From contig JAFEAR010000007.1 of assembly GCA_018266335.1 (NCBI GenBank), positions 1-57,504 on the forward strand: DNA of 57,504 nt, given 5' to 3'. Shown piece by piece: positions 17,668-26,556 of this stretch. The notes under the pieces were generated by a model. That model ran no database searches. It had not been told where the DNA came from and saw only the letters and a program-made list of their open reading frames with translations. Source of the stretch: Bdellovibrionales bacterium. GTDB taxonomy: Bacteria; Bdellovibrionota; UBA2428. Positions within the stretch are counted from its first letter, which is position 1, and each line of letters starts with the position of its first letter. Both the position numbers and the translations under genes were made by a program.

Positions 17668-19449
17668 CTAGCGCTTAAATCCTTGATGATCTTGCGCCCA
17701 TTTAGCGAACTTGCCGCGTGACGACTCGGTTAATTGTTGCTGGTAAATTTGATTCACCAGATTTCCTGACAAGCCGTCGTTGGGATTTTTTAGTACGGGC
17801 TTGCGTGTTGCAATACCGAGCTGGCGCGCTAAACTGGGTGTATTTTCGTTCATCATCTGCGTGACCTTGGCGGCATTAGCAAGGAAGGCTGCTTCCGTAG
17901 TTTCGTTCAGGCCTTGGGCCAACGCCGATGAGGTTTTGCCGAGTTCCTCGATGAGTTCCTGAGTTTTCATGAATTCTGGCACCGTGGCTTTCAATCCCTC
18001 GTCGCTCGATTGGGTGATAACTTTTTCCGCAGCTTCCTGGTAGCTCACACCAGTTTTACGGATTGCCGAAACCTCTTCCATGATTTTTCGGACGTAGGGG
18101 TCCTGGGCAATTTCTGGCACCGAGTGAAAACCCTTTGCGGTGGTATTGGCGGCACTGCGTGGAGCCATGCGGCTGAGATTGGCATTCACACTTGCGCCCG
18201 ATCCCAGGGCAATAGCGCCAGGTGCAACGGCATTGATCATTTTAGCGAGGCCCATTGAGCGGCGTTCGAGGGCCTCCAGCAGTTGGAGATTCCGGCTGGA
18301 GTAATCTTTGGTGTTTTTGCTTTCGGTGGCCAAATGCTCGGCCTGAGTTAGATCGTCCCAACCGTCTGCGACGGCGTCATAGGTAAACTTAAGACCTGCT
18401 GCAGTTCCCGCAGTGGCGGCCGTGACAACGCCTCCGCGTAGAGCTTGTCCGCCCACGCCGGGAGCCGCTTTAACGTAATTGAGGGCTTTGGCGATGGCTC
18501 CTGTAGTTTTAACGGAAGATAGCGCACCGCCGGTCAAAGCCATTGCGATGTTAAGAGGGCCCTGGGTTACGGTCTCTTCGGCAAGGTGGCAAAGGTAATC
18601 TTCGAATTTAACCCTCTGCATATTCGTGTCGCCGTTCCAGCTTTGCGCGGTGGCCGAGAGCAAAGTAGCTCCGGCAGCAATGGAGCCGGGAAGCACGAGG
18701 GCCTGGGGCGGTACTTTTAGAATAAGAAAAGCCGCCAAGGCGCCTTCGTAGGCTAATTCCTGCTGCAACACGCCATTTTTTGAACTCTTCATTTGCTGGA
18801 GCGCTTCGTTACGGAACCGGTCGATGAGCGTTTGGAGATCGTGAAGCTCTTGCGCATTGGCTCCAAATTGCTCCCGCGCATTGGCTTTCAGGCGATTTAC
18901 CACGCGGGCGTACCGGTCCGCAGCATTGACCACGCGTTGGTGAGCGGGGAAGTACTTAGTATTTTTGTTCTTGTCTCCCATGGATGCCTGGAGGTTGTTG
19001 AAGAAAACATCTGGATTGCGAATCGCTTCCTGAATGAAGACGTTTAAGTCTCCCACTCCGGCGATTGCTTTAGAGAGTTCGGCTTGGGCTTGGGCCACGT
19101 CGTGGATGCTTTTTGCCAAGACTTGCGCCCGATCTGCCATGGCCAGGGTAACAACTTGCTTTCCGTATTTGCTCTGGAGGTTAAGCTTTTGCACCTTCTG
19201 AGTTACAACTTGGTCAATCTGGGCAGGAGTGAGGCCGTCGCTCCTACCCGTGAGAATGGCCGATTGGATTTCGGCACGAGCTTTGTAAATTTTATCGAGA
19301 TCATCGGCATTCAGTTTATAGAAGCAGCTCGAAAGGTCGGGAGCTTCATTTTTGATTTCGGTTTTGCCGTGGAGGGGACCTTCAGCTCGGACCGCCACGC
19401 CGGTGAAACAGGTGGTGAACAGGGCCAGTCCAAAAGCGTTTAATTTCAT
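17668..19449 (-). CDS. Large exported helical protein, unknown function
   Basis: A 593-residue protein with a signal peptide (FGLALFTTCFTGVAVRA|EG) and a good ribosome site, GGAGGG five bases before the ATG. Residues about 45-230 are charged, glutamine-rich and probably long helices (LTPAQIDQVVTQKVQKL; AQAQAELSKAIAGV). The middle, about 235-370, holds alanine/glycine-rich hydrophobic stretches (AAFLILKVPPQALVLPGSIAAGATLL; GGQALRGGVVTAATAGTAAG), and the remainder is helical again. The hydrophobic middle flanked by coiled-coil arms resembles secreted pore-forming or membrane-active proteins in outline, but no family motif is recognised and this is speculation. It stands alone, divergent from the next small exported protein. 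Confidence 0.75.
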   Translation of the reverse strand: MKLNAFGLALFTTCFTGVAVRAEGPLHGKTEIKNEAPDLSSCFYKLNADDLDKIYKARAEIQSAILTGRSDGLTPAQIDQVVTQKVQKLNLQSKYGKQVVTLAMADRAQVLAKSIHDVAQAQAELSKAIAGVGDLNVFIQEAIRNPDVFFNNLQASMGDKNKNTKYFPAHQRVVNAADRYARVVNRLKANAREQFGANAQELHDLQTLIDRFRNEALQQMKSSKNGVLQQELAYEGALAAFLILKVPPQALVLPGSIAAGATLLSATAQSWNGDTNMQRVKFEDYLCHLAEETVTQGPLNIAMALTGGALSSVKTTGAIAKALNYVKAAPGVGGQALRGGVVTAATAGTAAGLKFTYDAVADGWDDLTQAEHLATESKNTKDYSSRNLQLLEALERRSMGLAKMINAVAPGAIALGSGASVNANLSRMAPRSAANTTAKGFHSVPEIAQDPYVRKIMEEVSAIRKTGVSYQEAAEKVITQSSDEGLKATVPEFMKTQELIEELGKTSSALAQGLNETTEAAFLANAAKVTQMMNENTPSLARQLGIATRKPVLKNPNDGLSGNLVNQIYQQQLTESSRGKFAKWAQDHQGFKR

Positions 19450-19545
19450 GAAATCCCTCCGAACAAACTATTCTATCGGAGCCGGGGAAAATTGCGCCCA
19501 TAGTGTCAAAAAACTGGGGGTAAAAAGTAAATTTTTTAGGCTAGC

Positions 19546-19947
19546 ATGAGAGGCATGAAGAGCATTGTTTGGGGCTTGTGTTTGGTTGTTTCCTTTTCCG
19601 CCTTGGCCAAGGGGCGTAACCCGGCCTCCGTCAACGTGGAGTGCGAGACTAAGCAAGATCGTATTTCTTTTTCGCTCGATGCCGGAGGTGGTTTGGCGGG
19701 CGAAGTGCGGCATGTGAGTGCGAATGCAAGTTCCGATATCAGCTACCCCAAAAATCAGGTGGTCGGATTTTGGAACCATGAAGACAAACTCATGTTGCGA
19801 ATTATGGACGAGAACTTTTTGCGCAATCGCGTTCTGATCGATGCGACCTTTAAGAAAGCTAAGAGCGCCTATGTGGGTAAGGTGATTTTCGATTCAGGCG
19901 GGCAACAGGCCATGATTGATTCGCTTGATATCGTCTGTGCGATGTAA
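19546..19947 (+). CDS. Small exported protein, unknown function
   Basis: A 133-residue protein with a signal peptide (SIVWGLCLVVSFSALA|KG). The start may be 19546 or the second ATG at 19555. The mature domain of about 110 residues contains two cysteines, one near each end (VECETK and DIVCAM), spaced as if joined by a disulfide that closes a small beta domain. No known family is recognised. It has its own gap upstream, divergent from the 593-residue exported protein, and ends 11 bases before the stop of a convergent membrane-protein gene. Confidence 0.7.
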   Translation: MRGMKSIVWGLCLVVSFSALAKGRNPASVNVECETKQDRISFSLDAGGGLAGEVRHVSANASSDISYPKNQVVGFWNHEDKLMLRIMDENFLRNRVLIDATFKKAKSAYVGKVIFDSGGQQAMIDSLDIVCAM

Positions 19948-19958
19948 TGTTTTAGGAG

Positions 19959-21845
19959 CTATTTTTTATCGCAGGGCAATATGTCTTGGAGTTGATTTCT
20001 GCAGTGCTTGGAATCTTCTGAGATCAAATCTTTAAGACGTAGACTACTTTTTTCCCACGTGCTGGGGCTCTTCTGGCCTCGCGATCGGTGTTCGATCAAC
20101 AAAGAACGATTGCTTTCGGATTGCAGCGCCTGCATTTGGCTTTCAGTACAAAAAGTCCATGCATCTAAGGCTATGACATCACGAAAGGAAAAGAAATAAG
20201 CCTCGCGAGTTCGGTCGATCATTCGATAGGTGTTGCCTCCGCAGCCCCGCATTGTTGGAACTAGGACCGATTCCGCTATTTGAGCAGGGTTTAAGTTTAG
20301 CGTTCGGGATGTCACTACTTCTGAGGTTCTACGGTAGTTCAAAAGGTAGTTGGCCGCAGCGCCAAGTAGGCAGATCATCCACAAGCCAAAGAACGCAACG
20401 GCAATTTGGCCGTATCGAAGATGACTTCGCAACTCGGACAAATAACAGACAAATCCCAGCACTAGAAAGGGAACGCAGAGTGCGCAAACTTTGGTGTAGA
20501 GGTAGTTATGGTCGATCTTAACTATCGATTTTAGAAGAATGGCTCCAATAAGCGGGAGTGCAGGCAGCCATATTCGCGATGATGCGTATTTTTGTCGAGC
20601 TTGGGTTATTCCAAGCGTGACGACCGCCAAGCTTAGCAACGATCCTCCAATAATTTCTCCGGCATCACGTTTTCGAGTGATAACGTCCCCCAGGGGACTA
20701 AACCAGCGGTCTACGTGCGAGTAGAGATTACTGAACCCTAGAAAGTTGTGAGGCCAGGCCCAAAGCGATTGGGGATAGCCTACGGTTGCTCCAGCGGTTT
20801 CCAGGTGGGTAAGGTGACTGAAAATTGTAGATGCAAAGGTTCCCACCAGGACAAATCCCACACTCAGGCTTCCAGCCATAAGCATGCAGGTTTCGTGGAA
20901 TGTCTTTTGTCGCTCCGCTGGATGGCGAATGGTAAGAACGAGCATGGCTCCCAAATAGGCAATCACGATGGGCAAAATTTCTGAGTAGTAGACGAGCGAG
21001 GCTGCCCAAAAAAGACCCAGAAGAATTATGCGCGAAGCAACTTCAGAAGTTTTTGTTGCATGGGTCGTTAAAAAATCTGAATACAAACAAACCATAATGG
21101 TGAAAGATAAAACCATGCCCACGTTGGGTTGCTGATTCTCCAGTAACATATTGAGGAGAAGCGAATTGAAGATAAGGCCTAGTGCACCGGCCGACATCAA
21201 CAACGAAGCTCGAATGTGTTCTGTTAAATAGAAAAATATAAAAGCGGCAGTAGAGGCGAATAAAATCCAGGTCGATACGAACATGTGATCAAATGGGTGA
21301 CTCGTTCCGGTAACCAACGAGGCAAAAGCAAGAAAAAACGGATACCCCCATCGCAAGTGAGTTTTAAATCCGGCCTGCACCAACATGGAGTAAGCGGTAG
21401 GAGGGGGAGGCAAGGAAGAAAGCGTTCCTCCGTGAGTTAAAAAATCTGCCATGTGAGCGTACAGAATGCCATCTGGACCTATGCGCAGCGGGGAACCCGT
21501 TAAATTCCAGCCAAGGAGAGGGACTCCAACGGCGATGGCTCCACCAAATATAAAGACAAAAAAGCAAAGAACCAGGCGCCAATTTTTCTGCCAGTAGTTC
21601 CAGCAGTTTTTAGATTGTATCGAGGTTGTAAAAACACTGATGCCTAACAAAGTGTAGATCAGAGACGAGAATGGCCAAAGATTGCTTAAGTAAAGTCGAC
21701 CGAGCAGTACAATGCTCCAGTAACTCAGGACAATCGCCAGGATTAATCGGACTCCAGCTCCCAAAGTAATTCCTAGGCGTAAAAAAAAAGTCCAGGGCAA
21801 TCCTATAATTAAGAGCGATAAAAGGATCATAAAGAGGTTGAGCAT
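19959..21845 (-). CDS. Polytopic membrane protein, possible GT-C-type glycosyltransferase
   Basis: A 628-residue protein with at least ten hydrophobic helices in its first 480 residues (such as FMILLSLLIIGLPWTFFL and LVLCFFVFIFGGAIAVGVPLLG), then a soluble tail of about 130 residues with cysteines. The loop after helix 3 has GPDGILYAHMADFL, where an acidic residue sits in the first large periplasmic loop as in GT-C enzymes, but no decisive motif is present. Codon use and base composition are visibly more AT-rich than in flanking genes, suggesting acquisition. It borders the carbohydrate region. Alternatives include an O-antigen polymerase-like or a flippase-like protein. Confidence 0.6.
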   Translation of the reverse strand: MLNLFMILLSLLIIGLPWTFFLRLGITLGAGVRLILAIVLSYWSIVLLGRLYLSNLWPFSSLIYTLLGISVFTTSIQSKNCWNYWQKNWRLVLCFFVFIFGGAIAVGVPLLGWNLTGSPLRIGPDGILYAHMADFLTHGGTLSSLPPPPTAYSMLVQAGFKTHLRWGYPFFLAFASLVTGTSHPFDHMFVSTWILFASTAAFIFFYLTEHIRASLLMSAGALGLIFNSLLLNMLLENQQPNVGMVLSFTIMVCLYSDFLTTHATKTSEVASRIILLGLFWAASLVYYSEILPIVIAYLGAMLVLTIRHPAERQKTFHETCMLMAGSLSVGFVLVGTFASTIFSHLTHLETAGATVGYPQSLWAWPHNFLGFSNLYSHVDRWFSPLGDVITRKRDAGEIIGGSLLSLAVVTLGITQARQKYASSRIWLPALPLIGAILLKSIVKIDHNYLYTKVCALCVPFLVLGFVCYLSELRSHLRYGQIAVAFFGLWMICLLGAAANYLLNYRRTSEVVTSRTLNLNPAQIAESVLVPTMRGCGGNTYRMIDRTREAYFFSFRDVIALDAWTFCTESQMQALQSESNRSLLIEHRSRGQKSPSTWEKSSLRLKDLISEDSKHCRNQLQDILPCDKK

Positions 21846-21931
21846 TGGCGTGCTACCCTAGCATCGGGTCATCGGGTTCACAAAATACCGAAGAGGATTG
21901 AGCGCGCAGATATTCCATTTTAGGACTCGAA

Positions 21932-23086
21932 ATGGTGGATACGATAGACGTCGACTTAGTGATCATCGGGGCAGGAGTTGTGGGCCTGGCCGTTGCGGCC
22001 GATGTTGCGGCGACTTATCCGGGAAAGACAATTCTGGTTCTTGAACGTCACGGTAAATTGGGTCAGGAAACCTCGTCGCGTAACAGCGAAGTGATTCATG
22101 CCGGCATTTATTATGCGGGTTCGCCGCTCAAGCAGTCGCTCTGCCTCGAAGGTAAGGAATTGTTGTACGCTTTTTGTAATGCTTACCACGTGCCGCACCG
22201 GCAATGCGGTAAATGGATTGTTTCTACGCACGAGGATCAATCACCGGCCCTAGATAAACTTTTGCAAGCGGCCACTACGGTCGGAGTTGCCCTCGAAGAA
22301 CGCTCGGCCTTCTCCGCCCAGACGGAGTTGGCAAATCCCCAAATTAAACGTGCGCTTTGGTCGTCTTCTACGGGCATCGTAGACTCCCATTCCCTGATGC
22401 TTCGTTTGGAGGCAATTGCTTCCCAGCAGGGCGTTCTCTTCCAGTACGGCACCGAGGTGCAGGCGATCGATTTTAATGACGAGGGTTCTCCCTTTGTCCT
22501 GGTGGCCCGTACCGTGCGGGACGAAACTTTAGCTATTCGCGCTCGGTGTCTCATCAATTCGGCGGGATTGTCTGCTGCTCGCATTGCGAACGCCTGGCCG
22601 GCTCTGCGCGGTATGGAGATTCGTCCCTGTCGCGGTCGTTATTATTCTCTTTCTTCGCGATTTGGTGGTCGCTATTCTTCGCTCGTTTATCCGCTGCCGG
22701 ATCCGCGGGGGGGGCTTGGGGTGCACCTTACTCTCGATTTGAATGGTCGTTGCCGCCTAGGCCCCGACGTGGATTGGGAAGGCTGCGAGGGCAAGGCCCC
22801 CGATGATTCCGATTTGTTGCGCTTCGGTCAGGAGGAGCCGGCACTGCGGGAAAGCTTCTTGCGAGCCGGTCGTGCCCTGATTCCCGATTTGGAGTTAACC
22901 GATTTGCAGCCCGACTACATAGGGGTGCGGCCCAAGTTGTTCGTTGCCGCAAAATTGCAACGCGATTTTGCCGTGGTGAATGGTGGGCACGGAGATATTC
23001 ACCTACTGGGCATCGAATCGCCCGGTTTGACTTCTGCCCTGGCCCTCGCCAAACGAGTGAGCGGTGAACTCAAAGACCGCCTTTAG
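21932..23086 (+). CDS. lhgO: FAD-dependent oxidoreductase, L-2-hydroxyglutarate oxidase-like
   Basis: A 384-residue flavoprotein of the DAO family. The N-terminal dinucleotide motif VIIGAGVVGLAVA is followed by VLERHGKLGQETSSRNSEVIHAG, where the SSRNSEVIHAGIYY stretch is distinctive of LhgO/L2HGDH. The end holds NGGHGDIHLLGIESPGLTSALA, the C-terminal FAD segment. LhgO oxidises L-2-hydroxyglutarate to 2-oxoglutarate and passes electrons to the quinone pool. A related sugar-acid or glycerol-3-phosphate-type substrate cannot be excluded given the carbohydrate surroundings. Its 3' end overlaps the convergent Gfo/Idh gene by 17 bases. Confidence 0.85.
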   Translation: MVDTIDVDLVIIGAGVVGLAVAADVAATYPGKTILVLERHGKLGQETSSRNSEVIHAGIYYAGSPLKQSLCLEGKELLYAFCNAYHVPHRQCGKWIVSTHEDQSPALDKLLQAATTVGVALEERSAFSAQTELANPQIKRALWSSSTGIVDSHSLMLRLEAIASQQGVLFQYGTEVQAIDFNDEGSPFVLVARTVRDETLAIRARCLINSAGLSAARIANAWPALRGMEIRPCRGRYYSLSSRFGGRYSSLVYPLPDPRGGLGVHLTLDLNGRCRLGPDVDWEGCEGKAPDDSDLLRFGQEEPALRESFLRAGRALIPDLELTDLQPDYIGVRPKLFVAAKLQRDFAVVNGGHGDIHLLGIESPGLTSALALAKRVSGELKDRL

Positions 23087-23993
23087 CTTCGAGGCTCTTT
23101 AACGTTTTCAGAATCCAAATATCTTTATTCACCGAGTTCTCGGCGGTCCGACAGAGTTCCTGAAAATGGCGATACTCAGCGTCCCAGGTGGGATCCGGCG
23201 AGGTCCAGTTCTGCTTTTCTTCGGTGGGGCGCCCGCTCGGCAGAATGCGTACCCGGTGAGTAAATTCGCTGCCGCCCCATTTGCAGAGTCCGCTTACATG
23301 CGCGGAACCGCGCTCGCACAGCATGTCGACGGCAAAGTGGTTTTTCCAGGAGAGCAGCGTTGCTTCTAGAACTAAATCGGGCCCAGTGGCCGTAGCCGGG
23401 GCATGAAACACGACATGATCGTAAGCCTTATTTTCGAATCGATTCAGCGCCACACTGCGGAAGTTCGTACGTTCCTCGCCGAAGAGGTGGTAGGTCAGAT
23501 CCAAAAGGTGGGAGCCCAAATCTTTGAGCACGCCGCTGCCCTGATCGCGCCAGGCTGAGTTGCGTACGTCGCGGGCCGTGCCATTGCCGTAGTAAAGTCG
23601 CGCTTGATAAATTTTGCCAAGGGCACCGCTCGCGATGAGGGCTTTGAGGCGGTCGATGCTGGGTTCGAGTCGGTGGTTGTAGGCCGTGTAGAGGGCTACT
23701 TTTCCCTCGGTAGCCAGGCGCCCGAGCTCGGCTAGCTCCTCGGGGCGATCCGCGACCAAGGGTTTCTCAACCAAAATGTGCTTTTTGTTCTTCAGCAAAT
23801 AGCGAAGAATTTCGACCTTGGCTTCGTCCGGCGTGCAAATCAAAGCCGCATCGTAGCTAGCAAGGGGAACCTCTTCCACTCGTTTGAACTGTGCCGTCGC
23901 TAGGAAGGGGTCCACAGTGGCCACCAGATCGGGACCGGCCGAGGCCACGCGCTTTTTGCCCTGAACTCCTAGGCCAACGACGATGCACTTCAT
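23070..23993 (-). CDS. Gfo/Idh/MocA-family oxidoreductase
   Basis: A 307-residue NAD(P)-dependent enzyme with the Rossmann start CIVVGLGVQGKKR and the family motif HILVEKPLV at about 90-100. A C-terminal alpha/beta domain includes DLGSHLLDLTYHLFG, where the conserved Asp and His of the active site are expected. Family members oxidise or reduce sugars and nucleotide sugars at various positions. The start overlaps the stop of the nucleotidyltransferase-kinase gene as ATGA, so it is the last gene of the minus-strand sugar operon and probably acts on that operon's nucleotide sugar or its precursor. Confidence 0.87.
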   Translation of the reverse strand: MKCIVVGLGVQGKKRVASAGPDLVATVDPFLATAQFKRVEEVPLASYDAALICTPDEAKVEILRYLLKNKKHILVEKPLVADRPEELAELGRLATEGKVALYTAYNHRLEPSIDRLKALIASGALGKIYQARLYYGNGTARDVRNSAWRDQGSGVLKDLGSHLLDLTYHLFGEERTNFRSVALNRFENKAYDHVVFHAPATATGPDLVLEATLLSWKNHFAVDMLCERGSAHVSGLCKWGGSEFTHRVRILPSGRPTEEKQNWTSPDPTWDAEYRHFQELCRTAENSVNKDIWILKTLKSLEAKGGL

Positions 23994-25546
23994 GCGTTGT
24001 AGGCCGCCCGTTTTTCCATGAGGTCGATGCGCTTGCGAACATCTTCCGGAGGAACGGGTTTGTTGCCATCGTTCTCTACGGCCAGCGCGGCCGCGATCGA
24101 GCCCAGAATAGCGGCAATCACGGAGGACTGGGTGCAGAGGTGCGCGAGCGTGGCGTAAGCGAGCAGAGCGTCGCCCGAGCCTACGGCATCCTTCACGTTC
24201 TCGGCGAAGCTATCGACCGTGAAGAAAGCGCGAGGGTCTAGGCTCTCGCGGCGGTAACCAATCAAGCCCCGCTCACCCATTTTGAGGATGAGGTTTTTGC
24301 AGTTCGCCTTGTGGTACAGGTTGAGCGCCAGGGGACGAATGACGGAGTCCTGATCGCCCAGGGCAAAGCGAGCTTCTTTTTCGTTGGGGGTGATGAGGTC
24401 GAAGCCCTGGAAGTCCAGAATGTTGCCCCAACGCGAAGCCACTTGGCTGTCGGCCACTTTGAAGGTGTCCTTGGGAATGGCTTCGGTGAGTTGCGGAATC
24501 GTGACCGGGCTAAACATGCCGTGGCGGAAATCGCTGAACACCACCGCGTCGGCCTTGGTCTCGGCGACTTGGTTTCTAATTTTGCCTAGAATTTTGTCCG
24601 AGATCGTGCGGTTATCGAGCTTGTCAATTTTGATTAAGCGGTAGCCACCGCTAATGATGAAGTTTTTGTGTGTGGTGGGGCGCGTACGGTCTACGATTAC
24701 CTGGCAGGTCACCCCATCCGCCTCCAAGTCCTTCATGACGAAATCTTTAAGGGGATCGTCGCCCAAAACTGTAGAGAAAATCACGTTCGCGCCGGCAGCC
24801 TTCATGTGTTTGGCAACAATCGCCGCTCCGCCCACGTAGTCGATTTGGTTTTCGTATTTCACGCTCAGCGTGGGGGTCTTGGTTCCGCCGCCAATGAGGC
24901 TGCAGTAGGTGTACGAATCCACAATGGTGTCGCCCACTACGTGCACGCGCTTGTCGGAGAACTTGTCCAGAGTTTCGCGGAGCGAATTGAAGGTCAGTCC
25001 TTCGGCGGACATCAGGGACAGTAGCTTGTCGAGACTAATGCCGGGAGGCTGAGTGTCGAGGAGTTTGGACGAGGAATAAACCACGTCGCCGGGCGTAAAA
25101 ATAATTTCGCCGCCGAAGGAATCGAGCACTTCGATTTCTTCGCGGGTTTTGGGATGCACGTTGTCTTTAAAGTATTCGTAACCCTTTGCGTAGAAATCTG
25201 GCTGAATGATCTTCAGCTGTTCGAGTGGAGCAGGGTTGTCGTCGATCACCACGTAATCGACCGCTTCCAGTGCGGCCAGGTTCATGGCGCGCAATTCTTG
25301 GGGAACGAAGGGCCGAAAGTTGCTCTTCGGAATGTAGTTATCGGGAGTCAGACTCGCAATGAGGATGTCGGCCTTGTCGCGACAGTACATCAGGTGGCGT
25401 ACGTGGCCCGGATGCACGATGTCGAAAGTGCCGTGGCACATGATCACGGTCTTCTTCCGGGGACGATCCCCAATGAGGGCGCGCACTTCTTCGCGGGTTT
25501 TAATTTTGCGGCGGTAGTCGGGAACAGATCCCTTTTTGGCTGGCAT
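23990..25546 (-). CDS. Bifunctional nucleotidyltransferase-PfkB sugar kinase (HldE-like, reversed domain order)
   Basis: A 518-residue fusion. Residues about 30-180 are a cytidylyltransferase-like domain with CHGTFDIVHPGHVRHL (HxGH at 45-48) and YSSSKLLD for the second nucleotide-binding element. Residues about 205-500 are a PfkB/ribokinase-type kinase with VVGDTIVDSY, GGAAIVAKHMKAAGA and the catalytic DAVGSGDALLA (Asp about 459). HldE carries the same two activities (heptose 7-phosphate kinase, heptose 1-phosphate adenylyltransferase) but with the kinase first; here the order is reversed. The start MPAKKGS at 25546 fits best, five bases after the upstream epimerase. The enzyme would make an activated sugar, probably NDP-heptose-like, together with the phosphatase and isomerase encoded divergently. 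Confidence 0.88.
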   Translation of the reverse strand: MPAKKGSVPDYRRKIKTREEVRALIGDRPRKKTVIMCHGTFDIVHPGHVRHLMYCRDKADILIASLTPDNYIPKSNFRPFVPQELRAMNLAALEAVDYVVIDDNPAPLEQLKIIQPDFYAKGYEYFKDNVHPKTREEIEVLDSFGGEIIFTPGDVVYSSSKLLDTQPPGISLDKLLSLMSAEGLTFNSLRETLDKFSDKRVHVVGDTIVDSYTYCSLIGGGTKTPTLSVKYENQIDYVGGAAIVAKHMKAAGANVIFSTVLGDDPLKDFVMKDLEADGVTCQVIVDRTRPTTHKNFIISGGYRLIKIDKLDNRTISDKILGKIRNQVAETKADAVVFSDFRHGMFSPVTIPQLTEAIPKDTFKVADSQVASRWGNILDFQGFDLITPNEKEARFALGDQDSVIRPLALNLYHKANCKNLILKMGERGLIGYRRESLDPRAFFTVDSFAENVKDAVGSGDALLAYATLAHLCTQSSVIAAILGSIAAALAVENDGNKPVPPEDVRKRIDLMEKRAAYNA

Positions 25547-25551
25547 GTTGT

Positions 25552-26556
25552 TTAGTCCTTCTTGTTGAATGCAGCGAACCAACCTTCGGTCGCCTTGGCG
25601 ATGGATTTGGGATCCCACACGGGGGCATTCCGCCAGTAATCAATGTTCTTAAGCATCTCGGCCACACCCTGCTCGAAGCTCAATTCGGGCTTCCAGCCGG
25701 TATCGCGTTGCAGTTTAGAAATGTCGGCCCAGGTGCAGTCGGGTTCGCCGGGGCGCTTGGGTACGTAAGTGACTTCGCCGCCCAAGAGTTCCACGAGGCG
25801 GTTCACGGATTGCGGTTTGCTGACGCCCAGGTTGTAAAATTCTCCCGGGTGTCCCTTGCACGCAACGGCGTAAAAGGCGCGCGCTACGTCCGTCACGAAA
25901 ACAAAGTCTCGGGACTGCGTGCCATCGCCCACGACGGTGTAGGGCTTGTTCGCCAATTTTTGCGCCAGAAAAACACCGAACACCGCACCGTAGGCGCCCG
26001 ACGTTTTGGAGCGGGTGCCGTAGGCATTAAAAATGCGGACCGCGTTCACGGGCAAGCCGTAAACTTTGCCCCAGTGGAAAACGGCTTGTTCTCCCTGGTA
26101 CTTGCTGAGGGCATAGGGGTATTCGGGGCGAATGGGAGCGGACTCGGTCGTGGGCACTTGTTCCGTGACTCCGTAACAAGAGCTCGAGGCGGCATAAACG
26201 AATTTGGCGACTTTGGCGTGCCGAGCCGCTTCGAGCACGTGCACGGTGCCCAGAACGTTCGTCGACATGTACTCCAGGGGGTGATCAATGGAGGGCACAA
26301 TGTCGCCAATGCCGGCGTAATGAAAAACAAAGTGGGCACCCGTAAAGAGGGTGTCGGTGGGAGTTAGGGCGCGAATGTCTCGGGTGTCGACCTTCAGGTC
26401 GGGATTGCCCTCGAGGTGCTTCAGGTTTTCCAGTCGTCCGCCGCGGAGGTTGTCGATCACGTGCACGCGAAAACCTTCGCGCAGGAGAAGATCAACCGTG
26501 TGGCTGCCGATGAAGCCGGCTCCGCCCGTAACTACAGCTAAGCGCTTTTGGCTCAT
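25552..26556 (-). CDS. NAD-dependent epimerase/dehydratase (extended SDR), sugar epimerase-like
   Basis: A 334-residue extended short-chain dehydrogenase with GGAGFIGSHTVDLL at the start, ASSSCYG at about 125 (catalytic Ser) and YPYALSKYQGE at about 150 (Tyr-x3-Lys). A nucleotide-sugar-binding C-terminal part includes NAYGTRSKTSGAYGAV. It resembles UDP-glucose 4-epimerase and related enzymes. The gene couples to the other epimerase by ATGA and precedes the fused nucleotidyltransferase-kinase by five bases. In an NDP-heptose-like route it could act as the C-6 or C-4 epimerase. The exact reaction is not readable. Confidence 0.9.
   Translation of the reverse strand: MSQKRLAVVTGGAGFIGSHTVDLLLREGFRVHVIDNLRGGRLENLKHLEGNPDLKVDTRDIRALTPTDTLFTGAHFVFHYAGIGDIVPSIDHPLEYMSTNVLGTVHVLEAARHAKVAKFVYAASSSCYGVTEQVPTTESAPIRPEYPYALSKYQGEQAVFHWGKVYGLPVNAVRIFNAYGTRSKTSGAYGAVFGVFLAQKLANKPYTVVGDGTQSRDFVFVTDVARAFYAVACKGHPGEFYNLGVSKPQSVNRLVELLGGEVTYVPKRPGEPDCTWADISKLQRDTGWKPELSFEQGVAEMLKNIDYWRNAPVWDPKSIAKATEGWFAAFNKKD

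Noticed and set aside
17655..17674. GCGCT/AGCGC inverted repeat between convergent genes
   Set aside because: Only five base pairs and no T-tract on either strand, too weak to call a terminator.
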